DNA of 44,218 nucleotides from an uncultured Clostridia bacterium. GTDB lineage: Bacteria; Bacillota; Clostridia; Oscillospirales; Ruminococcaceae. How positions within the stretch are numbered: the stretch's first letter is position 1; every line of letters starts with the position of its first letter. This document shows positions 1 through 9,294 of the stretch, in pieces. The notes under the pieces are model-generated. The model did no database searches and was not told the origin of the DNA. It saw nothing but the letters and a program-made list of their open reading frames with translations. Location: contig CANRFM010000018.1 in NCBI GenBank assembly GCA_947629905.1, positions 1 through 44,218 of the forward strand. Reading direction: 5' to 3'. Both the position numbers and the translations under genes were made by a program.

Positions 1-192
1 ATCGGAGACGGCTCGCTGCTCGTGTTGGATCAGGAAGGACATTTCTGCAAGCTCGACCATGCATTTGGTCTGGAACCGTGCAGCTTCAAAACATTTCTGA
101 CTGACTGGGTGCTGATGTATCTGGAGGAGGATTTAGGCGAAGCTGGGTTTGATGTGGATATGACATCGGAAGAAATGAAAAAGAGGTATTGA
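1..192 (+). CDS. 3' end of a SUKH (SMI1/KNR4)-like protein, partial
   Basis: Frame 1 is open from the window edge to a TGA at 190-192, giving the last 63 residues of a protein. It reads [13 protein letters not shown], then a CKLDH stretch, then [17 protein letters not shown]. The order 'glycine/aspartate turn, short strand, LD-x-x-G, then SFxxFL helix' resembles the C-terminal end of SUKH/SMI1-KNR4 proteins, many of which are immunity proteins against toxins; this is a resemblance only. Its stop lies 2 bases before the ilvD start and the ilvD ribosome site lies inside it, so the two are probably co-transcribed. The N-terminal part is outside the window and no function can be assigned. Confidence 0.45.
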   Translation: MGDGSLLVLDQEGHFCKLDHAFGLEPCSFKTFLTDWVLMYLEEDLGEAGFDVDMTSEEMKKRY

Positions 193-193
193 T

Positions 194-1855
194 ATGGTAT
201 TTGATACAAAAGTGTCCGGTGCGCCCTGTGCGCCGCAGCGCTCGCTGCTGCACGCACTCGGACTCACAAAAGAGGAAATGGAGCGCCCTCTCGTCGGCAT
301 TGTCAGCTCCTATAATGAGATCGTGCCGGGGCATATGAACCTCGACAAGATCGTGGAAGCCGTCAAGCTCGGCGTGGCAATGGCAGGCGGCACACCGATC
401 GTGTTCCCGGCAATTGCCGTCTGCGACGGTATCGCTATGGGACACAAGGGGATGAAGTATTCGCTTGTGACCCGTGACCTGATTGCGGATTCCACGGAGG
501 CAATGGCTTTGGCGCACGCCTTTGATGCATTGGTCATGGTGCCGAACTGTGACAAAAATGTCCCCGGTCTGCTCATGGCAGCCGCAAGGGTAAATATCCC
601 GACCATTTTTGTCAGCGGCGGTCCGATGTTGGCAGGACACGTGGACGGCAAGCGGACAAGCCTTTCGAGTATGTTTGAAGCCGTTGGTGCTTACAAGGCA
701 GGGAAGATCGATGAGGACAAGCTCAGTGATTATGAGCTGAATGCCTGCCCGACCTGCGGCAGCTGTTCCGGTATGTATACCGCCAATTCCCATAACTGCC
801 TGACCGAAGTCCTTGGCATGGGCTTGCGTGGAAACGGAACGATTCCGGCTGTGTATTCGAGAAGAATTGAACTCGCTAAGCACGCTGGTATGCAGGTCAT
901 GGAGCTGTACCGGAAAAATATCCGTCCCCGTGACATCATGACGGAGAAAGCCTTCCAGAATGCGCTGACAGCAGATATGGCACTCGGCTGTTCCACAAAC
1001 AGTATGCTGCACCTGCCGGCAATTGCACATGAGTGCGGTGTGGAGATCAATCTTGACATTGCCAACCAGATCTCTGCCAAGACCCCAAATCTCTGCCATC
1101 TTGCCCCGGCAGGACATACCTACATGGAGCAGCTGGATGAGGCAGGCGGTGTGTATGCTGTTTTGAAAGAACTGAGCAAGAAGGGCTTGATCCACACGGA
1201 CGTGATGACCGTGACTGGAAAGACCCTCGGCGAAAATATTGCCGATGCCGTGAACCGTGACCCCGAAGTCATCCGCCCGATCGACAACCCCTACAGCGAG
1301 ACAGGCGGCATTGCCGTGCTGCGGGGCAATCTTGCACCGGACGGCTGCGTTGTCAAGCGGAGTGCCGTTGCACCGGAAATGCTTGTGCATGAGGGTACAG
1401 CTAAGGTGTTCGACAGCGAGGAAGATGCCATTGCCGCCATTTATGCAGGTAAGATCGTTTCGGGAGATGTGGTTGTTATCCGGTATGAAGGACCTGCCGG
1501 CGGACCGGGTATGCGGGAAATGCTCAATCCGACATCTGCCATTGCGGGCATGGGACTTGACAAGGAAGTAGCACTCATCACGGACGGCCGTTTCTCCGGT
1601 GCGACAAGAGGCGCTGCGATCGGTCATGTTTCGCCGGAAGCCGTGCGGGGCGGTCTGATCGCCTACGTGAAGGACGGCGACCGGATCTCCATTGACATCC
1701 CGAACTACCGCATTGAGCTGCTCATTTCCGATGAGGAGATCGCAAAGCGCAAGGAAACCATGGAGATCAAGGTCAAGACCGATGTGACTGGCTACCTTGC
1801 ACGCTATGCGAAGATGGTTTCCTCTGCGGACAAGGGTGCGATCATCAATTATTGA
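194..1855 (+). CDS. ilvD: Dihydroxy-acid dehydratase
   Basis: Dehydrates 2,3-dihydroxy-isovalerate and 2,3-dihydroxy-3-methylvalerate to the keto acids that precede valine/leucine and isoleucine; cytoplasmic Fe-S enzyme. The 553-residue length is normal for IlvD. Visible family signatures are [10 protein letters not shown] near residue 116 and [17 protein letters not shown] near residue 183, whose cysteines belong to the cluster-binding set, and the C-terminal [12 protein letters not shown] segment. The ATG at 194 follows an A/G-rich ribosome site (GAAATGAAAAAGAGG) inside the preceding frame. It is the first gene of ilvD-leuC-leuD-DUF815-ilvA-ridA. No promoter is visible directly upstream, so transcription probably enters from outside the window. 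No T-box leader is present here. Confidence 0.97.
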   Translation: MVFDTKVSGAPCAPQRSLLHALGLTKEEMERPLVGIVSSYNEIVPGHMNLDKIVEAVKLGVAMAGGTPIVFPAIAVCDGIAMGHKGMKYSLVTRDLIADSTEAMALAHAFDALVMVPNCDKNVPGLLMAAARVNIPTIFVSGGPMLAGHVDGKRTSLSSMFEAVGAYKAGKIDEDKLSDYELNACPTCGSCSGMYTANSHNCLTEVLGMGLRGNGTIPAVYSRRIELAKHAGMQVMELYRKNIRPRDIMTEKAFQNALTADMALGCSTNSMLHLPAIAHECGVEINLDIANQISAKTPNLCHLAPAGHTYMEQLDEAGGVYAVLKELSKKGLIHTDVMTVTGKTLGENIADAVNRDPEVIRPIDNPYSETGGIAVLRGNLAPDGCVVKRSAVAPEMLVHEGTAKVFDSEEDAIAAIYAGKIVSGDVVVIRYEGPAGGPGMREMLNPTSAIAGMGLDKEVALITDGRFSGATRGAAIGHVSPEAVRGGLIAYVKDGDRISIDIPNYRIELLISDEEIAKRKETMEIKVKTDVTGYLARYAKMVSSADKGAIINY

Positions 1856-1870
1856 AAGGACTGAAAGCAC

Positions 1871-3136
1871 ATGGGTATGACCATGACACAGAAGATCTTA
1901 GCAGCCCATGCCGGGTTGGACAAGGTCGAAGCCGGGCAGCTTGTGCTGGTAAATCTCGATCTTGTGCTTGGCAATGATATTACCTCCCCGGTTGCCATCA
2001 AGGCATTTGATAAAATGGGGAAGAAGCAGGTATTTGACAAGGAAAAAGTGACAATGGTCATGGACCATTTCGCCCCGAACAAGGACATCAAGGCTGCCCA
2101 GCAGTGTATGATGTGCCGGGATTTCTGCGGGGCGCAGGAGATCACCAATTTCTTTGACGTGGGGCAAATGGGCATAGAACACGCCCTGCTCCCGGAAAAG
2201 GGACTTGTTGTCTCCGGTGATGCTGTGATCGGTGCGGATTCCCATACCTGTACCTATGGCGCACTTGGTGCGTTCTCAACGGGTGTCGGTTCAACGGACA
2301 TGGCTTGCGGCATGGCGATCGGCAAGGCATGGTTCAAAGTTCCCTCCGCCCTGAAATTTGAGCTGAAAGGCAAGCTCCGCCCGTATATCTCCGGCAAGGA
2401 CGTGATCTTACATATTATCGGCAAGATCGGCGTGGACGGGGCACTGTATAAATCCATGGAATTTGTCGGCGAGGGACTGGCATCGCTCTCTATGGCAGAC
2501 CGTCTCTGCATGGCAAACATGGCGATCGAAGCCGGTGCGAAGAATGGCATTTTTGCTGTTGACGACATCACCAAAGCCTATGTCAAGGAACATTCCAACC
2601 GTGAACCGGTTGTCTACGAAGCAGATGCGGATGCCGTCTATGAAAAGACCTACGTGATCGACCTTTCTGAGATCGGGCATACGGTCGCATTCCCGCATCT
2701 CCCGGAAAACACCCATACAACGGACGAAATTGACAATATCTCCATTCAGCAGGTTGTCATTGGTTCGTGTACGAACGGCAGACTGGAAGACCTGAAAGCC
2801 GCTGCGGAGATCATGCAGGGCAAAAAAGTCGCCAAGGGCGTGCGCTGTATCGTCATTCCGGCGACCCAGAAGATCTATCTGGAAGCCATGGAACAGGGCT
2901 ACCTGAAAACATTCATCGAGTGCGGGGCAGTTGTCTCTACACCGACCTGCGGACCGTGTTTGGGCGGACATATGGGCATTCTTGCCGAGGGTGAGCGGGC
3001 TGTTGCCACCACGAACCGTAACTTTGTCGGCAGAATGGGACACACAGAATCTGAAATTTATCTGGCAAGCCCCGAAGTAGCCGCTGCGAGTGCCATTGCC
3101 GGCAGAATTGCCGCCCCCGAGGAGGTGCTGAAATGA
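1871..3136 (+). CDS. leuC: 3-isopropylmalate dehydratase large subunit
   Basis: With LeuD it isomerises 2-isopropylmalate to 3-isopropylmalate in leucine synthesis. At 421 residues it is the shorter, archaeal/clostridial type of LeuC rather than the ~465-residue enterobacterial type. Aconitase-family landmarks are [13 protein letters not shown] (near residue 122), [10 protein letters not shown] (near 296) and [12 protein letters not shown] (near 356); these carry the three cysteines that hold the 4Fe-4S cluster. The ATG at 1871 has an AAAGGA ribosome site 10 bases upstream. Its end overlaps the leuD start by 4 bases (ATGA), a usual sign of coupled translation of two subunits. A homologous reaction (homoaconitase or methylmalate dehydratase) cannot be fully excluded from sequence, but the ilv context favours leucine synthesis. 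Confidence 0.95.
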   Translation: MGMTMTQKILAAHAGLDKVEAGQLVLVNLDLVLGNDITSPVAIKAFDKMGKKQVFDKEKVTMVMDHFAPNKDIKAAQQCMMCRDFCGAQEITNFFDVGQMGIEHALLPEKGLVVSGDAVIGADSHTCTYGALGAFSTGVGSTDMACGMAIGKAWFKVPSALKFELKGKLRPYISGKDVILHIIGKIGVDGALYKSMEFVGEGLASLSMADRLCMANMAIEAGAKNGIFAVDDITKAYVKEHSNREPVVYEADADAVYEKTYVIDLSEIGHTVAFPHLPENTHTTDEIDNISIQQVVIGSCTNGRLEDLKAAAEIMQGKKVAKGVRCIVIPATQKIYLEAMEQGYLKTFIECGAVVSTPTCGPCLGGHMGILAEGERAVATTNRNFVGRMGHTESEIYLASPEVAAASAIAGRIAAPEEVLK

Positions 3137-3627
3137 AAATGACCGGAACTGTCATCAAATATGGTGACAACGTGGACACGGATGTGATCATTCCCGCCCG
3201 CTACCTGAATACCAGCGACCAGAAAGAACTGGCTTCCCACTGCATGGAGGATATCGATAAGACCTTTGCCTCCCGTGTGAAGGAAGGGGACATCATGGTA
3301 GCCGGTTGGAATTTCGGGTGTGGTTCTTCCCGTGAACACGCACCCATTGCCATTAAGGCAAGCGGCATTTCGCTTGTGATCGCCAAGAGCTTTGCGCGCA
3401 TTTTTTACCGGAATTCCATCAATATCGGGCTTGCCATCGTGGAATCCCCCGAAGCAGCTGATGCCATCGCCGAGGGAGATGTCATCACAGCAGATCTGGA
3501 CAACGGTGTCCTGCACAATGAAACGACCGGGCAGGATCACAGGATAGAGCCGTTCCCGGCATTCATCCAGACGATCATTGAAAACGGCGGTCTGGTGGGA
3601 TCCATCCAAAACGGGAGCATCTCTTAA
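3133..3627 (+). CDS. leuD: 3-isopropylmalate dehydratase small subunit
   Basis: Swivel-domain subunit that completes the LeuCD isomerase. 164 residues, typical for the stand-alone small subunit. The clear signature is [16 protein letters not shown] (near residues 57-72), the substrate-binding loop of LeuD/aconitase swivel domains, followed by [14 protein letters not shown]. The start codon overlaps the leuC stop by 4 bases, and its own TAA shares one base with the next ATG (TAATG), so leuC, leuD and the ATPase gene are tightly coupled. leuA and leuB are not in the window. Confidence 0.96.
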   Translation: MKMTGTVIKYGDNVDTDVIIPARYLNTSDQKELASHCMEDIDKTFASRVKEGDIMVAGWNFGCGSSREHAPIAIKASGISLVIAKSFARIFYRNSINIGLAIVESPEAADAIAEGDVITADLDNGVLHNETTGQDHRIEPFPAFIQTIIENGGLVGSIQNGSIS

Positions 3628-4853
3628 TGGACAGAAAAAGCTTGGATCGTCAGCTGGATACGCTCTCTGTATTTTCGGAGCTGAACACCGACCCGGTGTT
3701 CCATGCATTCCGGCAGTGCTTTTATGAGGACGAACAGCCGGAAACGGTGTATGCCGTCGTCAATTTTGCAGGAGCGCTCTATCATCTGGCACATACGGAC
3801 AACTGGACGGCATATCTGAAAGACCTCGTGCTGTCACAGGAAAACGTCTGCACGTATTTTGCCGCAAGGAAACTGCCGCTCCCGGAGCATATCCGCACGG
3901 CAGCGCAGCACGATCTGAAATTGCTTTCGGAATGCGCACAGCTCACAGCGGAGCAGATCACAGAAGGGGAGAACCCGGATGGTCTGTTCGTTCCGGCATG
4001 GAACACGGAACCGTGCGACCTTGCGGCACTGTATGAGAAGCGGCTTTCCGAAATCGACAAGCACGGGTGCGGGATATTTGCCAAATACCGAATGTTTCAC
4101 ATGGAACTTTCTTCCTCTGCGAAAAAAGGCTATGTGCTCAAACCGGCAGTCTGCCCGGATGCTGTAGCGCTGTCCGACTTGATCGGCTACACGATGCAGC
4201 GGCAGCAGGTCATTGACAACACGAAGGCACTGCTCTCCGGGAAAAAAGCTGCCAATATCCTGCTCTACGGCGATGCCGGAACGGGAAAGTCCGCAACGGT
4301 CAAGGCAGTGGCAAATGCCTATGCACAGGAGGGCTTGCGGCTGGTGGAGCTTTCCAAGAATGAACTGCACCTGCTTCCGAAACTGCTCGAGGAGCTGAGT
4401 GACAACCCGCTGAAATTCATCCTGTTCATCGATGACCTGAGTTTTCAGGATAATGACGATGATTTCAGCGCCCTGAAAGCAGTCTTAGAGGGCAGTATTT
4501 CTGCACGGGCGGTCAATACCGTTATCTATGCGACCAGCAACCGCCGCCACATTGTGCGGGAAACGCATTCGCAGCGTGAGGGGGATGAGATCCACCGGAA
4601 CGATGCCATGCAGGAGACCATCTCGCTGTCAGAGCGCTTCGGCATGAAAGTCTATTTTGAAAAGCCCGCCAAGGCGCTGTATCTGGAGATCGTGCAGGGT
4701 CTGGCGCAGCAGAATGGTCTGGACATGGATGCCGATGCGCTTGCCCTCGAAGCCGAACGCTTTGCCCTGCGCAAATGCGGACGGTCTGCACGGGCAGCAA
4801 GACAGCTTGTGGAGCAGCTCTGTGCTGCCCCGAAAACCGAAAATAAGGAGTGA
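3627..4853 (+). CDS. DUF815-family AAA-type ATPase
   Basis: 408-residue ATP-binding protein. An N-terminal ~190-residue helical region without a recognised domain is followed by a P-loop module: Walker A YGDAGTGKS at about residues 213-222 and Walker B FILFIDDLSF at about 263-272. Next comes YATSNRRHIVRET, a sensor-1-like strand with the conserved asparagine, and SLSERFGMKVYFEKPAKALY, then a C-terminal helical lid. This order is that of the DUF815 family of predicted AAA+ ATPases. Its substrate or partner is unknown. It starts within the leuD stop codon and runs to 6 bases before ilvA, so it is translated as part of the amino-acid operon. That may reflect simple co-transcription rather than a role in leucine or isoleucine synthesis. 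Confidence 0.88.
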   Translation: MDRKSLDRQLDTLSVFSELNTDPVFHAFRQCFYEDEQPETVYAVVNFAGALYHLAHTDNWTAYLKDLVLSQENVCTYFAARKLPLPEHIRTAAQHDLKLLSECAQLTAEQITEGENPDGLFVPAWNTEPCDLAALYEKRLSEIDKHGCGIFAKYRMFHMELSSSAKKGYVLKPAVCPDAVALSDLIGYTMQRQQVIDNTKALLSGKKAANILLYGDAGTGKSATVKAVANAYAQEGLRLVELSKNELHLLPKLLEELSDNPLKFILFIDDLSFQDNDDDFSALKAVLEGSISARAVNTVIYATSNRRHIVRETHSQREGDEIHRNDAMQETISLSERFGMKVYFEKPAKALYLEIVQGLAQQNGLDMDADALALEAERFALRKCGRSARAARQLVEQLCAAPKTENKE

Positions 4854-4858
4854 AAACC

Positions 4859-6061
4859 ATGCTCACACTGGATAAAATCTACCATGCCGGCTATGTGCTG
4901 GAAAGCGTTATCCGGCAGACGGATCTGATCCATGCACCCAAGATCTGCCCGGAAGCGAATGTCTACCTAAAGACGGAAAACCTGCAGATCACCGGTTCAT
5001 TTAAGGTGCGGGGCGCTTATTACAAAATTTCCCAGCTTTCCGAAGCCGAAAAGGCAAAGGGCGTGATCGCCTGCTCTGCTGGCAACCATGCGCAGGGTGT
5101 TGCTCTCGCAGCCACAAAGAACGGCATTTCCTCTCTGATCTGTCTGCCGGACGGTGCGCCCATTTCCAAAGTGGAGGCAACCAAGGGCTACGGTGCGCAG
5201 GTCTGCCTTGTGCCGGGCGTGTATGATGATGCATACCGGAAAGCACTGGAACTGCGGGATGAAAAGGGCTATACCTTCATCCATCCCTTTGACGACGAGG
5301 ATGTCATTGCCGGGCAGGGGACGATCGGTCTGGAGATCATCAAGCAGCTCCGGGAGGTGGATATTGTGGTTGTCCCGGTCGGCGGCGGCGGATTGATCTC
5401 CGGTGTGGCATTTGCACTCAAACACCTGAACCCGGACATCAAGGTCTACGGCGTACAGGCAAGCGGCGCACCATCTATGGTGCAGTCGCTCGAAAGCGAC
5501 GAGATCGTCTGTCTGGACAAGGTTGGCACGATCGCTGACGGCATCAAGGTCAAAGAGCCGGGAGAAAATACATTTGCGCTTGTTCGGGAATACGTGGACG
5601 GCGTTGTCACGGTGACGGATGATGAAGTTTCCTCTGCCATTCTTACGCTGATCGAACAGCAGAAACTGATTGCCGAGGGCGCAGGGGCAGTTTCCGTGGC
5701 AGCGGTCATGTTCGGGAAAATTCCCGATATTGCGGGGAAAAATGTAGTCTGTCTGGTTTCGGGCGGCAACATTGATGTGACAATTCTGTCACGTGTGATC
5801 AAGCGTGGTCTGCTGAAATCCGGCAGAAGCGACACGCTCACCATTCAGCTGGAGGACAAGCCGGGACAGCTCAAAGGCGTTTCAGCGATCCTTGCCGATC
5901 TGGGAGGCAATGTCGTTTCCATTCATCACGAACGGGCAAGCGAGGACAGCGACATCACCGACTGCATTCTCCGCCTTGTGCTGGAGACACGCAATGCAGA
6001 CCATATCCGGCAGATCCGGCAGGCACTGACGGATGCAGGTTTCAAAATTGTCAATAAGTAA
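4859..6061 (+). CDS. ilvA: Threonine ammonia-lyase with C-terminal ACT domain
   Basis: PLP enzyme that converts threonine to 2-oxobutanoate, the first committed step of isoleucine synthesis. The PLP lysine is K49 in TGSFKVRGAY; SAGNHAQGVA (near 80) and the glycine-rich phosphate loop PVGGGGLISG (near 177) are intact. From about residue 325 there is one ACT domain (LEDKPGQLKGVSAILADLGG), the usual allosteric module. At 400 residues this is the single-ACT 'medium' form. I place the start at the ATG at 4859, because AAGGAG at 4845-4850 lies 8 bases upstream of it. An in-frame GTG at 4850 overlaps that ribosome site and is unlikely to be used. RidA follows directly, which fits a biosynthetic enzyme releasing reactive enamine/imine. 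Confidence 0.94.
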   Translation: MLTLDKIYHAGYVLESVIRQTDLIHAPKICPEANVYLKTENLQITGSFKVRGAYYKISQLSEAEKAKGVIACSAGNHAQGVALAATKNGISSLICLPDGAPISKVEATKGYGAQVCLVPGVYDDAYRKALELRDEKGYTFIHPFDDEDVIAGQGTIGLEIIKQLREVDIVVVPVGGGGLISGVAFALKHLNPDIKVYGVQASGAPSMVQSLESDEIVCLDKVGTIADGIKVKEPGENTFALVREYVDGVVTVTDDEVSSAILTLIEQQKLIAEGAGAVSVAAVMFGKIPDIAGKNVVCLVSGGNIDVTILSRVIKRGLLKSGRSDTLTIQLEDKPGQLKGVSAILADLGGNVVSIHHERASEDSDITDCILRLVLETRNADHIRQIRQALTDAGFKIVNK

Positions 6062-6074
6062 AGGAGCAGCTATT

Positions 6075-6449
6075 ATGGAAAAAATTTACACTGAGAAAGC
6101 CCCCGCAGCGATCGGACCGTATTCACAGGCTGTCAAGGCAGGCGGCATGGTCTATACTTCGGGGCAGATCGCTATTGTACCGGCAAGCGGCAACATCGAG
6201 GCAAAGGACATTCAGGGGCAGACCAAGCAGGTCATGGAGAACCTGAAAGCCGTCCTGACCGCCGCAGGTACATCCTTTGACAACGTTGTCAAGACGACTT
6301 GCTTCCTTGCCGATATTGCCGATTTCGGGGCATTTAATGAGATCTACGGCAGCTACATCACCGGCAAGCCAGCTCGGAGCTGCGTTGCCGTGAAAGACCT
6401 GCCCAAGGGCGCACTCGTAGAAGTAGAGGTCATCGCAGTTGCTGAATAA
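6075..6449 (+). CDS. ridA: 2-iminobutanoate/2-iminopropanoate deaminase (RidA)
   Basis: RidA/YjgF hydrolyses the 2-aminoacrylate and 2-iminobutanoate released by PLP dehydratases such as IlvA, protecting other PLP enzymes. The 124-residue protein shows family landmarks: APAAIGPYSQAVKAGG, YTSGQIA, TTCFLADIADF, and KPARSCVAVKDLPKGALVEVEV, in which the conserved R binds the substrate carboxylate. I chose the ATG at 6075 because AAAGGAG lies about 8 bases upstream; a longer in-frame opening inside ilvA has no ribosome site. It ends 10 bases before the end of a convergent gene and no hairpin terminator is visible between them. Confidence 0.94.
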   Translation: MEKIYTEKAPAAIGPYSQAVKAGGMVYTSGQIAIVPASGNIEAKDIQGQTKQVMENLKAVLTAAGTSFDNVVKTTCFLADIADFGAFNEIYGSYITGKPARSCVAVKDLPKGALVEVEVIAVAE

Positions 6450-6459
6450 TGCAGCATCG

Positions 6460-7035
6460 TCAAGATAGAAATAGCCCTATTTGCGGCACATGATAGGTAA
6501 ACCAGATCAGGCAGCCTGCCATCAGGAGCATGAACAGCATACCCGGCAGACTGCCTTTTTTCTGTCCGGTCGCATGACGGCGGATATACAGTACCAGAAA
6601 GAGGACGCAGAGATAGTACAGGGCAATATCTGCCGGGAGCCAGAGTTTCCCAAGGATACCTGTGCAGGTGTAGAAGCCGCCGATCATCAGCAGCATGGCA
6701 CGCCATAACCCGGCAGAAAAGGTCGTGACAATGCCTTTCTGAAGGTTTCCCGTCACAAGATAGCGCAAAAGCAGCACAAGTGCAGCAGGGAAGAAGAGCA
6801 GTTTCAGGTGTTCCCAGACACTTTCGCTGACGGGTACAAAGACCTGCAATACCGGGATACGGCAAAGCAGCGGTGCATAGTAATGTATCACCGGACCGGA
6901 TACCGAAAGCACCACAAGCAGCAGAATGTCCCAGATCAGCGTTTTCCGGAGCATATGACTGCGCTGTGCGGCACGGTCAAGGACAGGTGTTTTCTGGGTT
7001 TTTGCCGGATCATGGTAATATTGAATGACTTGCAT
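6460..7035 (-). CDS. Integral membrane protein, DUF6512-like
   Basis: 191-residue hydrophobic protein on the minus strand. After a charged N-terminus (about 30 residues) there are roughly five to six membrane segments, at about 31-50, 60-75, 83-95, 105-125, 135-150 and 163-185. The motif PVSESVWEHLKLLFFP after the second segment is one I associate from memory with the DUF6512 family of small clostridial membrane proteins; no function is established. Start choice is good: AGGAGG lies 10 bases upstream of the ATG at 7033-7035. It is divergent from pyrH and convergent with ridA, so it is a single-gene unit between two large operons. No terminator hairpin was found at its 3' end, only 10 bases from the ridA stop. 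Confidence 0.78.
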   Translation of the reverse strand: MQVIQYYHDPAKTQKTPVLDRAAQRSHMLRKTLIWDILLLVVLSVSGPVIHYYAPLLCRIPVLQVFVPVSESVWEHLKLLFFPAALVLLLRYLVTGNLQKGIVTTFSAGLWRAMLLMIGGFYTCTGILGKLWLPADIALYYLCVLFLVLYIRRHATGQKKGSLPGMLFMLLMAGCLIWFTYHVPQIGLFLS

Positions 7036-7142
7036 GGCAGTTCGCCTCCTGTTTCTGTTTCCAGTTTATGCAGAGAAAACAGGAAATAGGAACGAAACCC
7101 GAAAATTTTTTTGGATTTTTGAAAAAAATTTCAGAAAATCTC

Positions 7143-7171
7143 TTTACAGATTCACTTTTTTAGTGTAAAAT
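7143..7171 (+). promoter_or_regulatory. Sigma-A promoter of the pyrH-frr-uppS... operon
   Basis: TTTACA at 7143-7148 and TAAAAT at 7166-7171 are separated by 17 bases and preceded by A/T-rich tracts (7105-7140) that could act as an UP element. The predicted start is near 7178, leaving a leader of about 25 bases before pyrH, with a GAGGTG ribosome site. It lies in the only gap between the amino-acid block and the housekeeping operon. Confidence 0.75.
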
Positions 7172-7202
7172 AGAAATAGGATATTTTTGTGAGGTGTGAA
7201 GT

Positions 7203-7922
7203 ATGGAACTGAAATACAAACGGATCCTGCTCAAGCTCAGCGGTGAGGCGCTTGCGGGTGAGAAACGCTTCGGGCTGGATTATGCTGTCATTGGCAACAT
7301 CTGCGAGAGCATCAAGAAGTGCGTGGATGTCGGTGCAGAGGTCGCTATCGTTGTCGGCGGCGGTAACTTCCTGCGGGGCAGGATGAGCGGCGGACTGGAC
7401 AGAACACGAGCTGACCACATGGGTATGCTTGCCACCACGATCAATGCCCTTGCCCTTGCGGATGTGCTGGAATCTCTCGGTCTGGAAGTGCGTGTGCAGA
7501 CTGCCATTACCATGCAGCAGGTTGCGGAACCGTATATCCGCAATAAAGCGATCAATCACCTCAACAAGGGGCGAGTGGTGATTTTTGGCTGCGGTACGGG
7601 TAACCCGTTTTTCTCCACGGATACAGCAGCCGCACTGCGTGGCGTGGAGATCGAAGCGGAAATTCTCATGAAAGCCACACTCGTGGACGGCGTTTACAAC
7701 AAAGACCCGCACAAGTTTGACGATGCCGTGAAGTACGAAAAACTCACTTTCAGCGAGGTACTCAACAATGAACTGGCAGTCATGGACATGACTGCTGCGA
7801 CCCTGTGCAGGGATAACCACCTTGCCATGCTGGTGTTCGATCTGAGCAGACCGGACAATATCCTCGATGCCGTCATGGGCAAAAATGTTGGTACGGTCAT
7901 TTCCGAGGATACAACAAATTAG
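7203..7922 (+). CDS. pyrH: UMP kinase
   Basis: Phosphorylates UMP to UDP, the first step in pyrimidine nucleotide maturation; cytoplasmic hexamer of the amino-acid-kinase fold. 239 residues, normal length. Signatures are [14 protein letters not shown] at the N-terminus, [10 protein letters not shown] near 56, and [16 protein letters not shown] near 136, followed by [13 protein letters not shown]. It precedes frr, the usual order in Firmicutes (commonly rpsB-tsf-pyrH-frr). Here rpsB and tsf are not upstream, and the gene has its own promoter. Confidence 0.97.
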   Translation: MELKYKRILLKLSGEALAGEKRFGLDYAVIGNICESIKKCVDVGAEVAIVVGGGNFLRGRMSGGLDRTRADHMGMLATTINALALADVLESLGLEVRVQTAITMQQVAEPYIRNKAINHLNKGRVVIFGCGTGNPFFSTDTAAALRGVEIEAEILMKATLVDGVYNKDPHKFDDAVKYEKLTFSEVLNNELAVMDMTAATLCRDNHLAMLVFDLSRPDNILDAVMGKNVGTVISEDTTN

Positions 7923-7962
7923 GAAAGGAGTACGCTCCCCCGACCGGAGCGGAACAAGCACT

Positions 7963-8517
7963 ATGAAAGCAACCCTGAAAGAAACCGAGGCGAAAATGCA
8001 GAAAAGCATTGAGAGCCTCAAGAATAATTTTGCCTCCATCCGTGCCGGCAGAGCGACCCCTGCCGTGCTCGAAAAGATCAATGTGGATTACTATGGTGTC
8101 CCCACCCCCATTCAGCAGATGGCAGCCATTTCCGTGGCTGAAGCACGTGTGCTGCTGATTCAGCCGTGGGATGTTTCTACCTTGAAAGAGATCGAAAAAG
8201 CCATTCTTGCTTCCGACCTTGGCATTACCCCGAACAATGACGGCAAGGTCATCCGGCTTGCCTTTCCGCAGCCAACGGAGGAACGCCGTAAGGAACTTTG
8301 CAAGAGCGTGAAGAAGTACGGCGAAGAAGCCAAAGTCGCTGTCCGCAATCTACGCCGTGACACCCTTGAAAAGTGCAAGGCAATGAAGAAAAACGGTGAG
8401 ATCACCGAGGACGACCAGAAAGATGCAGAAAAGAAGATCCAGAAGCTGACCGACAAGTACTGCGAAGAAGCAGACAAGGCAGTCAGCGAAAAGGAAAAGG
8501 AGATCATGAGCATCTGA
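7963..8517 (+). CDS. frr: Ribosome recycling factor
   Basis: Splits post-termination ribosomes together with EF-G. The ATG at 7963 gives 184 residues, the normal RRF length. Longer in-frame extension into pyrH is not credible. Family landmarks are SIRAGRATPAVLEKINVDYYGVPTPI near residues 27-50, and LTEERRKE-like PTEERRKELCKSVKKYGEEAKVAVRNLRRD near 105-130, with a lysine/glutamate-rich C-terminal helix. The ribosome site is weak (GGAGCGG about 10 bases upstream). A stronger AAGGAG at 7924-7929 is too far away, so the start is supported mainly by family length. Confidence 0.96.
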   Translation: MKATLKETEAKMQKSIESLKNNFASIRAGRATPAVLEKINVDYYGVPTPIQQMAAISVAEARVLLIQPWDVSTLKEIEKAILASDLGITPNNDGKVIRLAFPQPTEERRKELCKSVKKYGEEAKVAVRNLRRDTLEKCKAMKKNGEITEDDQKDAEKKIQKLTDKYCEEADKAVSEKEKEIMSI

Positions 8518-8551
8518 TCGGCTTTGCTATTTTACGGAAAAGGAGCCTGCT

Positions 8552-9292
8552 ATGGCGATATTTGGAAAAAAAGAAGCTGTCTCTGCCGCTTTGCCGGAGA
8601 AGTTGCCGACCCATGTAGGTTTTATCATGGACGGTAACGGCAGATGGGCAAAAAAGCGTGGCCTGCCCAGAAGTCTGGGTCATGTAGAGGGCGGTAAGAC
8701 CTTTAAGAAGATCATGCAGTATTGCAAGGACATCGGCATCCCCTATGCCTCGTTCTATGTGTTTTCCACTGAAAACTGGAAACGTCCGAAAGAGGAGATC
8801 AACGGCATCCTCGCTATCATGCGGGAGTATCTGGACGAGGTACAGAGCCACTTGGGCGATGGTGTACGGGCAATCTTCCTTGGGGATAAAAGCGTGTACC
8901 CGGAGGACATCCGGGAGCGCATGATCAAGCTGGAGAACGATACCGCCCACCATTCCCGCTTGACTGTACTGTTAGCGTGCAATTACGGCGGACGGGATGA
9001 AATTGCCCGTTCCGCAAAGCAGATCGCTGAACTGGTACAGAAGGGCGAGCTGAACCCGGAGGACATTACTGAACAGACAGTCGCTGATCATCTGTATACT
9101 GCCGGGCTGCCGGATGTCGATTTGGTCATCCGTCCGAGCGGGGAACTGCGCCTTTCCAATTACCTGATCTGGCAGTGCGCCTATGCGGAGTATTATTTTA
9201 CGGATGTTCTGTGGCCGGATTTTAGCCCGGAGGAACTGGATAAGGCACTGATCGACTATGCCGCAAGAGGCAGGCGTTTCGGAGGCGTGTAA
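8552..9292 (+). CDS. uppS: Isoprenyl (undecaprenyl) diphosphate synthase
   Basis: cis-Prenyltransferase that builds undecaprenyl diphosphate, the lipid carrier for peptidoglycan and other wall polymers. 246 residues. The hallmark FIMDGNGRWAKKRG carries the Mg-binding aspartate D27, followed by HVEGGKTFKKIM and, near the end, DLVIRPSGELRLSNYLIWQCAYAE, the conserved region V of the family. An AAAAGGAG site precedes the ATG by about 9 bases. It stands between frr and cdsA, the standard arrangement, and uses the isoprenoid precursors made by dxr and ispG in the same operon. Confidence 0.97.
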   Translation: MAIFGKKEAVSAALPEKLPTHVGFIMDGNGRWAKKRGLPRSLGHVEGGKTFKKIMQYCKDIGIPYASFYVFSTENWKRPKEEINGILAIMREYLDEVQSHLGDGVRAIFLGDKSVYPEDIRERMIKLENDTAHHSRLTVLLACNYGGRDEIARSAKQIAELVQKGELNPEDITEQTVADHLYTAGLPDVDLVIRPSGELRLSNYLIWQCAYAEYYFTDVLWPDFSPEELDKALIDYAARGRRFGGV

Positions 9293-9294
9293 GT

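Noticed and set aside
86-1870. 594-residue open frame antisense to ilvD
   Set aside because: No recognisable domain, cysteine/histidine-rich composition typical of antisense shadows, and it exactly covers a clear ilvD.
4850-4858. GTG start of ilvA at 4850
   Set aside because: The GTG overlaps the AAGGAG ribosome site that serves the ATG at 4859.
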